Below are positions 1 through 5,773 of a DNA stretch of 13,284 nucleotides, piece by piece. The notes under the pieces were generated by a model. It had not been told where the DNA came from. It saw nothing but the letters and a program-made list of their open reading frames with translations, and made no database searches. Positions within the stretch are counted from its first letter, which is position 1. The number at the start of each line of letters is the position of its first letter. This DNA comes from Victivallales bacterium (GTDB lineage Bacteria > Verrucomicrobiota > Lentisphaeria > Oligosphaerales > Oligosphaeraceae). The stretch covers positions 1 through 13,284 of the forward strand of contig JAFRLP010000636.1 in the NCBI GenBank assembly GCA_017431185.1, given 5' to 3'. A program made the translations under genes and the position numbers.

Positions 1-60
1 CAGCCGGGTGTCCATGATGAACTGCAACTGCTCGTAATACGGGCAGTCCATGTAGGGCCC
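1..60 (-). pseudogene. GH78-like alpha-L-rhamnosidase, internal fragment
   Basis: Read on the minus strand from base 60 to base 1, the frame is open and gives 20 residues containing YMDCPYYEQLQFIMDTRL. This strongly resembles the conserved PYYEQLQYxGDTR stretch of six-hairpin (Bac_rhamnosid6H) alpha-L-rhamnosidases of family GH78, which remove terminal rhamnose from plant or bacterial glycans. The gene would continue leftwards out of the window. Its N-terminal half should lie at higher coordinates but is absent, because that space is taken by a gene on the other strand. It is therefore a 5'-truncated fragment ending at a junction near base 57-60. The motif match is from memory, and the fragment is too short for a secure family call. 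Confidence 0.55.
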
Positions 61-88
61 TGGCAAAATCGACTCCCTCGAACTGGAG

Positions 89-1522
89 ATGACCATGCCC
101 TCCTCCGTCGCGCAATTCTACAATGCGCATTTCTTCAGCCGCGAGAACTACGTCGGCAGACTGGAGAAGGAACTGCAGCTGAAGCGCATCCCGTCCATCT
201 GGCTTGGCAACCTGGAGGTGGGGCTGACCTTCTGCACGGAATCCTTCCAGGACTGGCGCAATGCCAATGAGACAAACGTGTTCACCATCACTCCCCGGAA
301 AGACACCGTGAAATGGACGGCGCGGTTCATCGACACGCCCACCGCCCTGGGCAAGGGCCTTCGCTACAGTTTTGGTCTGGAGGCCAACCCCGTGAAACCA
401 ACCCAGGCCACGTTCCGCAGTTGGCGTGTCACCCCCTTCAAGCCCGGCAACATCGCCCATCCCTGGAATTTCCCCTGGAAGAAACTGAAGAAATATCCCG
501 AGAGCGGCATCCTGGTGCCTGAACACACCTCCATGGAGGCATTCCGCGAGGAGGCGGAGGCGTTCCGCAGCCGAGGCGTTGAGATGACCCTCTACCTCAA
601 CCCCTTCCTCGCCTCCCCTCAAACCACGGAGTTCCAGGTGTTCCGCAAGCAGTGGCGCAACCCCTACAACGTCTATCCGATATGCCCCGCCTCCAGTTTC
701 ACCGACTACACCGTGTGGCACGTGAACGAATGCATCCAGAAAGGCGCGCTCCAATGCGTCTATGTCGATAGCCTCGGGGCCGTCAACTGCGCCAATCCCC
801 TACATGGATGCGGTTATCTGGACGCGCAGGGCAGGCAGCATCTCACCTGGCCCATCCGCCCGATGCGCAAATACATGCAGCGTCTCTACAGCCTGCTTCA
901 TGCCGAGGGTCGCGACCAGTCCCACAACTTCCTCTGGGCGCACATGTCCGCCCGCACCAGCGCCCCCATCAACGCCTTTGTCGATTTCCAGTGCTCGGGA
1001 GAGGAACTGGAAAAGATGGTGATGACCAACTCCAACTACCTGGAACTCTACCCGCTGGACGCCTTTGAAATCTACTACTCCCGCAGCGCTGGCGTGACCC
1101 CGATGCTTCTGCCCAATCTGGGACGCTGCGGCCCCAAGGAAGCGCGCTGGAAGCCGGAGTTCAACGACCAGCTCCTCGCCCTTGTCCTGCTCCACGATGT
1201 CCTGCTTTGGCCGGCGTGGACGTATGACCGGTACATCAACCAAATCTACGCCAAGCTGGACGCCTGGGGCTACCGCGACCCCAGCCTCCAATACCACTCC
1301 TATCGCACCCAGACCAGGCTCACCGCCGACTCCCCCGCCGTGAAAACCAGTCTCTACACGCTTGGCGACAAGACCCTGGCGGTGGCGGTCAACACCGCCA
1401 AGACGCCTGTCGAGACCACGTTCAGCCACCCTGCCGGCTTCCGTGACCTGCGCACTGGCCAGGACGCCCCCGCCAAAGTCACCATACCAGGCTACAACTT
1501 CGCCTTGCTGGAACTGAAATGA
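89..1522 (+). CDS. DUF6067-type glycoside hydrolase domain protein, N-terminally truncated
   Basis: This 477-residue protein resembles the DUF6067 group of TIM-barrel glycosidase-like proteins common in PVC and Bacteroidetes genomes; the substrate is unknown. Residues 1-120 look like the end of a beta-sandwich domain (WLGNLEVGLTF, then YSFGLEANPVKP). A barrel follows: PEHTSMEAFREEAEAFRSRG near 150, LYLNPF near 175, and CVYVDSLG near residues 223-230 followed by HGCGYLD. Asp227 in YVDS is a candidate catalytic acid. A small all-beta C-terminal domain (about 415-477) ends the protein. Similarity seems to extend upstream of the ATG (GKIDSLELEM, bases about 62-91) until the frame is cut by a stop at 53-55, so ATG 89 is probably an internal methionine of a longer protein that has lost its N-terminus and any signal peptide. 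The stop overlaps the next ATG. Coding is clear; the exact family is less so. Confidence 0.8.
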   Translation: MTMPSSVAQFYNAHFFSRENYVGRLEKELQLKRIPSIWLGNLEVGLTFCTESFQDWRNANETNVFTITPRKDTVKWTARFIDTPTALGKGLRYSFGLEANPVKPTQATFRSWRVTPFKPGNIAHPWNFPWKKLKKYPESGILVPEHTSMEAFREEAEAFRSRGVEMTLYLNPFLASPQTTEFQVFRKQWRNPYNVYPICPASSFTDYTVWHVNECIQKGALQCVYVDSLGAVNCANPLHGCGYLDAQGRQHLTWPIRPMRKYMQRLYSLLHAEGRDQSHNFLWAHMSARTSAPINAFVDFQCSGEELEKMVMTNSNYLELYPLDAFEIYYSRSAGVTPMLLPNLGRCGPKEARWKPEFNDQLLALVLLHDVLLWPAWTYDRYINQIYAKLDAWGYRDPSLQYHSYRTQTRLTADSPAVKTSLYTLGDKTLAVAVNTAKTPVETTFSHPAGFRDLRTGQDAPAKVTIPGYNFALLELK

Positions 1523-2307
1523 GAATCATCACCTGCAACATCCGCTTCTCCTCCATGGGGTTCGACACGGGGGACCGGCATTGGAGCCAGAGACGCTCGC
1601 TGTGCCTGGAGTGCATCATGCGCCGAGAGCCCGACCTCATCTGCCTGCAGGAGTGCCACAACGACCAGCTCCGGGATTTCGAGGCTGCTCTCGCAAAGGA
1701 ATTCGGCTGCTTCTACACCAACTCCTATCCAGGGGATTACTTCCCCGAAAACGCCATCTTCTTCCGCCGTGAAGGCTGCCGTTTCCGCGGCGGGGGCGGG
1801 TGGCATCTGTCGGAGACCCCGCACATCGCAGGAACCAAAAGCTGGGGCAGCGAGTGTGTCCGGCTGGTCAACTGGCTTCTGCTGGAAGACCGGCAGGGGC
1901 GGCTCTTCCGGCTTCTCAACACGCATTTTGACCATGCCTCGCAACTGGCCCGCGCCAAGGCGGCGGAAATGGTCAACGGGGACGTCCTGGCCTGGCCTGC
2001 CGAAATCCCGCACATCCTCACGGGCGACCTCAACTGCGACCCGAACAACTCCGCCATCCACACGCTGGAACAGGCTGGATGGCGTGACACCATGCCAGAC
2101 GGGCAACGCATGACCCCGACCTGCCACGATTTCCTCGGCGACCAATGGCAGGGGCCACTGCCTGACGGACAATGCGGGCGCATGGACTACATCTTCCTGC
2201 GCGGCAATCTTCACGCCACTCCCGCCGAAGTCATTACCGACCACCAGGGCACGCTCTATCCCAGCGACCACTATTTCCTGTCCTCGGAGATTTCCTGGCG
2301 TGATTAG
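1519..2307 (+). CDS. Endonuclease/exonuclease/phosphatase (EEP) family protein
   Basis: This is a 262-residue metal-dependent phosphoesterase of the EEP fold (DNase I/exonuclease III/sphingomyelinase superfamily). The canonical motifs occur in order: TCNIR (Asn7), LQEC (Glu45, metal ligand), NTHFDH (His136, Asp138), TGDLNCD (Asp170, Asn172), RMDYIF (Asp223) and SDHYF (Asp250, His251). All catalytic positions are kept and the length is normal for a single-domain member. There is no signal peptide or membrane segment, so it is probably cytoplasmic. The start codon lies inside the stop of the upstream glycosidase (ATGA), implying translational coupling. The substrate cannot be read from sequence: small EEP proteins beside sugar genes may act on phosphodiesters or phosphosugars rather than on DNA. 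A convergent hairpin follows. Confidence 0.92.
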   Translation: MRIITCNIRFSSMGFDTGDRHWSQRRSLCLECIMRREPDLICLQECHNDQLRDFEAALAKEFGCFYTNSYPGDYFPENAIFFRREGCRFRGGGGWHLSETPHIAGTKSWGSECVRLVNWLLLEDRQGRLFRLLNTHFDHASQLARAKAAEMVNGDVLAWPAEIPHILTGDLNCDPNNSAIHTLEQAGWRDTMPDGQRMTPTCHDFLGDQWQGPLPDGQCGRMDYIFLRGNLHATPAEVITDHQGTLYPSDHYFLSSEISWRD

Positions 2308-2327
2308 ATTACCCCAGGCCACTTCAT

Positions 2328-2351
2328 CCGCGAGGCCTAAAGGCCTCGCGG
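2328..2351. terminator. Perfect 10-bp hairpin between convergent genes
   Basis: Arms CCGCGAGGCC (2328-2337) and GGCCTCGCGG (2342-2351) pair perfectly around a TAAA loop. It lies 20 bases after the EEP stop and 78 bases from the end of the convergent minus-strand gene. It has no T-run on either side, so it is not a classical intrinsic terminator. A bidirectional transcript-end or mRNA-protecting stem is the likely role. Confidence 0.6.
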
Positions 2352-2429
2352 GCAGGTTGGGGACTCACGCCTGGCACGCCAAGCGCCGAGGGCAAATCAC
2401 CCAAAGGAAACTGAAAAATCTTCCCTGCC

Positions 2430-3425
2430 TCATTTCAGCGCGGCCAAGTTGAACTGGAACTCATTGCCCAGCAACTTGAGGAGCACGTCAACCTCGCCCT
2501 GGTAGAAGTGAGTCTCCGCCAGCAGGCGGCTTCCCGTGGTGCGGCCTGCCGCGTCCTTGCGGACGGGGGCGATGGTTTCCACCTCGAAGAAATTGGCGTC
2601 AGGCCCGTAGAAGATACTGTACATGTCGCATTCGGCGAAGGGCCCGCGAGGCTGGTCGTTATCCGCAATGTCAATGCGCTGGCCAGGGTCGGCGTCCACA
2701 ATCCGACGCACGATCAGCAGTTTTTTCTCAGGGATGACCGCGCCGACGTATTCAGGCACAGCGGTCTCGGGCAGGCCAATCTGCAACCTATCCGCCCCCT
2801 CGAACCGGAACCGGAACGAGCCGTCCGCCCAAACCAGATGCGAGGACGGGTCGCCGTAGAACTCGCCGTGGACAGCCTGACGGGCCAGTTTGCCGAATCC
2901 GAACGCCTGCGGGGTCAAGTCAAACTGCTCCAGGCTCCACGCCTCCACCAGAAAATCGTCCAGCGGCTGACTGGTGGTGAAGGAGTCCTCCTCCCGATAG
3001 ACCAGCCCTTTGAGTCCGTATTTCTGGGCCAGGGGAGCGGCAGGGAGGGTGATTTCACGGCGATAGAGCAAATCATCCGCCACGCCTTTGCGGTTGACCA
3101 TGCGGATGGTTTTCCGCACGCCGAATGCTCCGTCCAAAGGCTGTGCGGGCACGGAGTTGATGCCCTCCTGCACATACCAGCCGCCACCGGCGACGGGCGG
3201 ATAGTTGAAGGCGAAGGGGCCGCCCTCCGGCGCCGGCCACAGGGAATTGCCGCCCAGGTTGTTGAAATCGGTGGGCGAGGGATGGAGGGCCAGCGGTTCG
3301 TCCGGCCGATGCAGCAGCGTACCGCCCATGCAGGCAAAAATGCGCCCCTGCAATTCACCCGAGACCAAAACCTCGCCATCCCCAGCGGAACGGCGCTGCG
3401 CAGACTCCAAAATCGTCGAAACCAT
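2430..3425 (-). CDS. Mutarotase-like (DUF4380/DUF6786-like) protein of unknown function
   Basis: This 331-residue protein is rich in beta-strand with no signal peptide. The N-terminal third carries NNLGGNSLWPAPEGGPFAF (residues about 55-75), reminiscent of the GG-x-LWPAPEGG signature of galactose-mutarotase-fold families such as DUF4380/DUF6786. Later parts show repeated strand segments (LVWADGSFRFRF, SIFYGPDANFFEVETIAP), which suits a carbohydrate-handling beta-sandwich. No catalytic residues can be assigned, so a sugar epimerase or sugar-binding role is only inferred. I chose ATG 3425 because AGGAG precedes it by 9 bases; a GTG at 3458 would add 11 residues without a visible Shine-Dalgarno. 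A plausible promoter lies about 75 bases upstream. The gene is convergent with the EEP gene and so is its own transcription unit. Confidence 0.85.
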   Translation of the reverse strand: MVSTILESAQRRSAGDGEVLVSGELQGRIFACMGGTLLHRPDEPLALHPSPTDFNNLGGNSLWPAPEGGPFAFNYPPVAGGGWYVQEGINSVPAQPLDGAFGVRKTIRMVNRKGVADDLLYRREITLPAAPLAQKYGLKGLVYREEDSFTTSQPLDDFLVEAWSLEQFDLTPQAFGFGKLARQAVHGEFYGDPSSHLVWADGSFRFRFEGADRLQIGLPETAVPEYVGAVIPEKKLLIVRRIVDADPGQRIDIADNDQPRGPFAECDMYSIFYGPDANFFEVETIAPVRKDAAGRTTGSRLLAETHFYQGEVDVLLKLLGNEFQFNLAALK

Positions 3426-3501
3426 CACACAGTTCTCCTGCTCAATCCAATTCACCACACAGGCATCCCATCACGGGGTGGATAACCTGACAAACACCCT
3501 C

Positions 3502-3529
3502 ATTTTAATACCTGTTTTCTCAATTTCAA
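3502..3529 (-). promoter_or_regulatory. Putative sigma-70 type promoter for the mutarotase-like gene
   Basis: On the minus strand, TTGAAA (3524-3529) and TAAAAT (3502-3507) are separated by 16 bases. Each hexamer departs from the consensus (TTGACA, TATAAT) at one position. They lie in a short AT-rich pocket between GC-rich coding DNA and the repeat block, about 75 bases upstream of the chosen start codon. This is a pattern match only. Confidence 0.45.
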
Positions 3530-3610
3530 GCGCATATCCCGAAAAAGACAGCGCCAAGCGGAAAAAGCGCTAGTCCCCTACTCACTGATACCGGCCAAAT
3601 GCCGTATTGA

Positions 3611-3689
3611 CCGCGCGGAGCGCGGTCTGCCAAACCTGCCTGTGGAACCAGGCACGAGTGGCGGGGTTGGCAGGCCGCGCTCCGCGCGG
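3611..3689. repeat. Long imperfect inverted repeat with an internal hairpin
   Basis: The left arm (3611-3636, starting CCGCGCGGAGCGCGG) is the reverse complement of the right arm (3665-3689, ending CCGCGCTCCGCGCGG) with one mismatch and one gap over about 25 bases. Inside the loop, TGCCTG (3637-3642) and CAGGCA (3649-3654) form a second perfect stem. The right arm runs into the first 94-bp tandem unit. The element resembles REP/BIME-type intergenic palindromes. Its function is unknown. Confidence 0.7.
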
Positions 3690-3876
3690 GCGCCAGTTGT
3701 CGGACACAGGCCCCCACAGCCGCCAGGCGAAGGGCGGGAGTCCTCTGTTGTGCGGCACGGGCGCAAGCCCGCGCTCCGGGCGGGCGCCAGTTGTCGGACA
3801 CAGGCCCCCACAGCCGCCAGGCGAAGGGCGGGAGTCCTCTGTTGTGTGGCGCGGGCGCAAGCCCGCGCTCCGGGCC
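3675..3876. repeat. 94-bp tandem repeat, two full units plus a partial third
   Basis: Unit 1 (3675-3768) and unit 2 (3769-3862) differ at about three bases, and a 14-base start of a third unit follows (3863-3876). Each unit holds the segments CGGGCGCCAGTTGTCGG and GCGGGAGTCCTCTGTTGTG, and ends in a GCAA-tetraloop hairpin (GCGCGGGC/GCCCGCGC at 3849-3868, perfect in unit 2 and one mismatch in unit 1). The period is not a multiple of three. These repeats replace the 3' end of the GH43-like gene. They look like REP-like intergenic elements rather than coding DNA. Confidence 0.8.
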
Positions 3877-3879
3877 GTC

Positions 3880-3896
3880 GGCGGCGGGACGCCGCC
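3880..3896. repeat. GC-only hairpin at the edge of the repeat block
   Basis: GGCGGCG (3880-3886) and CGCCGCC (3890-3896) form a perfect 7-bp stem with a GGA loop. It marks the boundary where recognisable GH43-like coding sequence ends and repeat DNA begins. Confidence 0.6.
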
Positions 3897-4399
3897 GCGA
3901 ACGGGCCTCCAGGGGAATTGCCGCGGGCCAGACCAATGCGGATTTCATCATACGCCTCGAGCATCATATCGCGCTCGATGGCAATGCGGTCGGCAGGAGT
4001 CGGTCTTTTGCTGTAAGTGGTTCCAATGTAATACAGTAAATATTCGCCGTTGCGCCGAACAATCGTCGGATTGTGCGCCATACGGCTATCCCAATGCGGG
4101 TCGGGAAAACACGGCAGCACTTTCTCGACAAAACGATACGGGCCCATCAGAGACGGAGAAAACGCATGGACAATCTCTGAAAAAAGCACATATCCTTCGA
4201 GCATCGGGTAATCCTTGCGCCAACGCGAGGCGTATAGATGAAACCCTCTGCCCTGCTCCTCAACGGCAGTCCCGCACCAAATCCATTGGTCGTTCTCGCG
4301 ATAGCCGCCATTTTCGGAAAGCGATAGTTCAACGGGAAACACACTCATCTTGCCAAATTCATTTTGCCACTACTGTCCTGGACATATTTAATTTGGTGC

Positions 4400-4408
4400 A
4401 TTATATCA
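4400..4408 (-). promoter_or_regulatory. Extended -10 promoter element for the GH43-like remnant
   Basis: On the minus strand the sequence reads TGATATAAT, a perfect extended -10 (TGnTATAAT), about 50 bases upstream of ATG 4348. No TTGACA-like -35 is visible at the right distance, which extended -10 promoters do not require. It sits in a low-GC pocket. The prediction is by pattern only. Confidence 0.45.
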
Positions 4409-4411
4409 TGT

Positions 4412-4459
4412 GCGGTTTCCGCGCACTCCAGCCTCACGGGCAGACGGTGCAATCCGTCT
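4412..4459. repeat. Two short hairpins, REP-like
   Basis: GCGG-TTT-CCGC (4412-4422) is followed by GCACTCC, and AGACGG (4442-4447) pairs with CCGTCT (4454-4459) around TGCAAT. The layout of the first (GC stem followed by GCnCTCC) echoes the end of the 94-bp units at 3675-3876, so this may be a diverged relative of the same repeat family. That link is an inference. Confidence 0.35.
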
Positions 4460-4473
4460 TCCTCCGCATTTGC

Positions 4474-4680
4474 GAAACCCGCTGTAGAAGGCGTCTATTG
4501 GCAAAACTCGCTCATACATGATTCTCCACTGCTTTATCGTTCAAGCAGTGAAGATAACATGACTTGGGGAAATGTCAAGTTGCTTCGTGAAAAAAACGAC
4601 AATCATTTAGTGCGGGGGAATCCCTCAGTGCCTGAGGCATTGCCATTTTTTTTCAATCCTGCGAAGGCTTTTTCACACCA
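4474..4680 (+). pseudogene. Possible sialidase/BNR-repeat remnant
   Basis: The frame is open from 4328 into the LacI gene. Between 4474 and 4680 it reads like a fragment of a sialidase-type propeller: DSPLLYRSSSEDNMTWGNVKLL, then a DNHLVRGNPSV segment. The stretch SSEDNMTW is one conservative step (Asp to Glu) plus one substitution (Gly to Asn) away from the Asp-box SxDxGxTW. Base composition is lower in GC than in the neighbouring genes. No own start, Shine-Dalgarno or stop exists, and the downstream LacI promoter (4686-4713) lies after it. It is most likely a decayed fragment or coincidence, and the family call is weak. Confidence 0.25.
4527..4550. promoter_or_regulatory. Perfect 8-bp inverted repeat upstream of the LacI operon
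   Basis: CACTGCTT (4527-4534) and AAGCAGTG (4543-4550) are perfect reverse complements around an 8-base centre (TATCGTTC). Three more base pairs can form outside a single mismatch. It lies about 135 bases upstream of the putative -35. It could be a regulator site or a hairpin, but it also falls inside the possible sialidase remnant. Confidence 0.3.
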
Positions 4681-4685
4681 GTGCC

Positions 4686-4713
4686 TTGACAATCTTCAAA
4701 AACGAACTATGGT
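4686..4713 (+). promoter_or_regulatory. Putative sigma-70 promoter of the LacI/mannosidase operon
   Basis: A consensus TTGACA (4686-4691) is followed after 16 bases by TATGGT (4708-4713, 4 of 6 to TATAAT). Transcription would start near 4720, about 28 bases before the tandem ATG at 4748/4751. This placement argues against an earlier start for the regulator, because ATG 4709 falls within the -10 box. Confidence 0.55.
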
Positions 4714-4726
4714 AAAGCATTCATGG

Positions 4727-4740
4727 ATTAAACGCTTAAT
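4727..4740. promoter_or_regulatory. Candidate LacI-family operator 1
   Basis: ATTAAACGCTTAAT is an imperfect palindrome (6 of 7 pairs) with a central CG, the usual architecture of LacI-family operators. It lies between the predicted transcription start and the regulator's start codon, where binding would block transcription. A 14-mer matching it at 12 of 14 positions occurs at 9820-9833, upstream of the exported protein. Assignment as an operator is an inference. Confidence 0.4.
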
Positions 4741-4747
4741 TTCTCTG

Positions 4748-5773
4748 ATGATGGTTTCCCCACAGATAACCTTGAAGGATGTGAGCCAGGCGGCTGGTGT
4801 GTCGTCTGGCCTGGCGTCTGTGGTGCTGAACGGGAAGTCCAGCCGGATGAAGGCGTCGGAGGCGACGCGCCAGAAGATACTGGAGGCGGCGGCGCAGCTA
4901 GGCTATGTCGCCAACCAGAATGCGCGCGCGCTGCGGATGTCCTGCAGTTTCCTGGTGGGGGTTCTGGCGTACAACATCAGCACCTCGTTTGTGCCTGAAA
5001 TCATTTCGGGCATAGAGACAGGGCTGCTGCACACGGGCTACAGCGTCCTGCTGGGCTCCTTCCACAATGATGCGGAACTCACCGAGCGGCTGGAAATCTT
5101 CCGCAAGCGCAAAATAGACGGGTGCATCGTCATCACCATGGACAATCCGACCTGCCATCTGGTGCATCGGATGCTGCCCCGGATACCATGCACATTCGTG
5201 GGCTGCAATCCCGCCCTGTCCGATTGCAGCAGCGTGAATGCGGACGGGGATTCCGTCGGTCGCCTTGCCGCCGAGTCCCTGTACGCCCACAGCCATGGAT
5301 TGTTCTGCCATTTCGGCAATTCCAGACGGCTGCGCGCATCCTGGGAGTCCCGCCTGAAGGCGCTGGGTGTTCCGCCGGAGCATTGCCTGGATGCGCCGTG
5401 CCACAATTTCTTCGAGGAGGGCGTGAGCGTCTTCCGCCGGTTCCTCGTCCGTCACCCCGACATTTCAGGAGTGTTTGCGGACGGGGACATCCTTGGCGCC
5501 GCCGCGTTGAAGGTCGCCAACATGTCAGGCCGTCGGGTGCCGGACGACCTGGCGGTCGTCGGCGTGGATGACAGCGGCATCTGCTCCATGCTCACCCCCG
5601 AGCTTTCATCCATCCGCCAGCCACGCAGGGAACAGGGGGAGAGGGCCTCCCAGCTTCTGCTGGCCCAACTGCAAGGGCGTCCGGCCCAAAACCTCATTTT
5701 GCCCGTTGAACTCATCACCCGTTCCAGCCTCGTGGGGCAATCGGGGGCACAGCCATATCTTTGCCAGCCATGA
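4748..5773 (+). CDS. LacI/GalR-family transcriptional regulator
   Basis: This 341-residue repressor-type regulator has an N-terminal helix-turn-helix and hinge (ITLKDVSQAAGVSSGLASVVLNG, residues 7-29; then RQKILEAAAQLGYVANQNARAL). A periplasmic-binding-protein-like sensor domain follows (VGVLAYNISTSFVPEIISGI; DGCIVITMD; FVGCNP; GVFADGDILGAAAL; LAVVGVDDSG; ELSSIRQPRREQGERA). The length is typical. I chose the tandem ATG at 4748/4751 because the DNA-binding motif begins at once after it and a promoter lies just upstream. The open frame further upstream (from 4328) is not LacI-like. No clear Shine-Dalgarno is seen. Its stop overlaps the beta-mannosidase start (ATGA), so it is the first gene of the operon it probably controls, with autoregulation likely through the palindrome at 4727-4740. 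The effector is probably a mannose-containing sugar, by context only. Confidence 0.9.
   Translation: MMVSPQITLKDVSQAAGVSSGLASVVLNGKSSRMKASEATRQKILEAAAQLGYVANQNARALRMSCSFLVGVLAYNISTSFVPEIISGIETGLLHTGYSVLLGSFHNDAELTERLEIFRKRKIDGCIVITMDNPTCHLVHRMLPRIPCTFVGCNPALSDCSSVNADGDSVGRLAAESLYAHSHGLFCHFGNSRRLRASWESRLKALGVPPEHCLDAPCHNFFEEGVSVFRRFLVRHPDISGVFADGDILGAAALKVANMSGRRVPDDLAVVGVDDSGICSMLTPELSSIRQPRREQGERASQLLLAQLQGRPAQNLILPVELITRSSLVGQSGAQPYLCQP

Larger units (their letters stand above)
3578..4348 (-). pseudogene. GH43-like glycoside hydrolase, 3' end replaced by GC-rich repeats
   Basis: From ATG 4348 down to about base 3899 the reading frame encodes about 150 residues resembling the N-terminal half of a five-bladed beta-propeller glycosidase (GH43/GH32-like). 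Features are NDQWIWCGTAV, FHLYASRWRKDYP, SEIVHAFS, GPYRFVEKVLP, HWDSRMAHNPTIV and GEYLLYYIGTTYS. Such enzymes usually run 300-380 residues. After GLARGNSPGGPF the expected family sequence stops and the frame runs through Arg/Pro/Ala-rich translation of tandem repeats (3578-3898) until a chance stop. The gene is therefore a truncated remnant, or makes an aberrant protein. It has a good extended -10 upstream (4400-4408) but no clear Shine-Dalgarno. It is divergent from the LacI operon. Identification as GH43-like is moderately sure; the truncation is clear. Confidence 0.65.

Noticed and set aside
1492..2322. A 276-codon open frame opposite the EEP gene
   Set aside because: The plus strand carries all EEP catalytic motifs, whereas the antisense translation is compositionally odd with no motifs.
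3675..3876. A CRISPR array
   Set aside because: The units are contiguous 94-bp tandem copies with no variable spacers, and no cas gene is present.
3607..4521. Plus-strand open frames across the repeat block
   Set aside because: They are translations of GC-rich repeats and of the antisense of the GH43-like gene, with low complexity and no domain-like sequence.
4364..4747. A TTG-initiated N-terminal extension of the LacI regulator
   Set aside because: LacI-family proteins begin directly with the helix-turn-helix. A promoter with TTGACA/TATGGT at 4686-4713 lies inside the extension, and the extension is unlike the family.
5761..5769. A TTG start for the beta-mannosidase three codons upstream
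   Set aside because: ATG 5770 forms the ATGA overlap with the LacI stop, the same arrangement as at 1519-1522 and 9100-9103, and needs no rare start codon.
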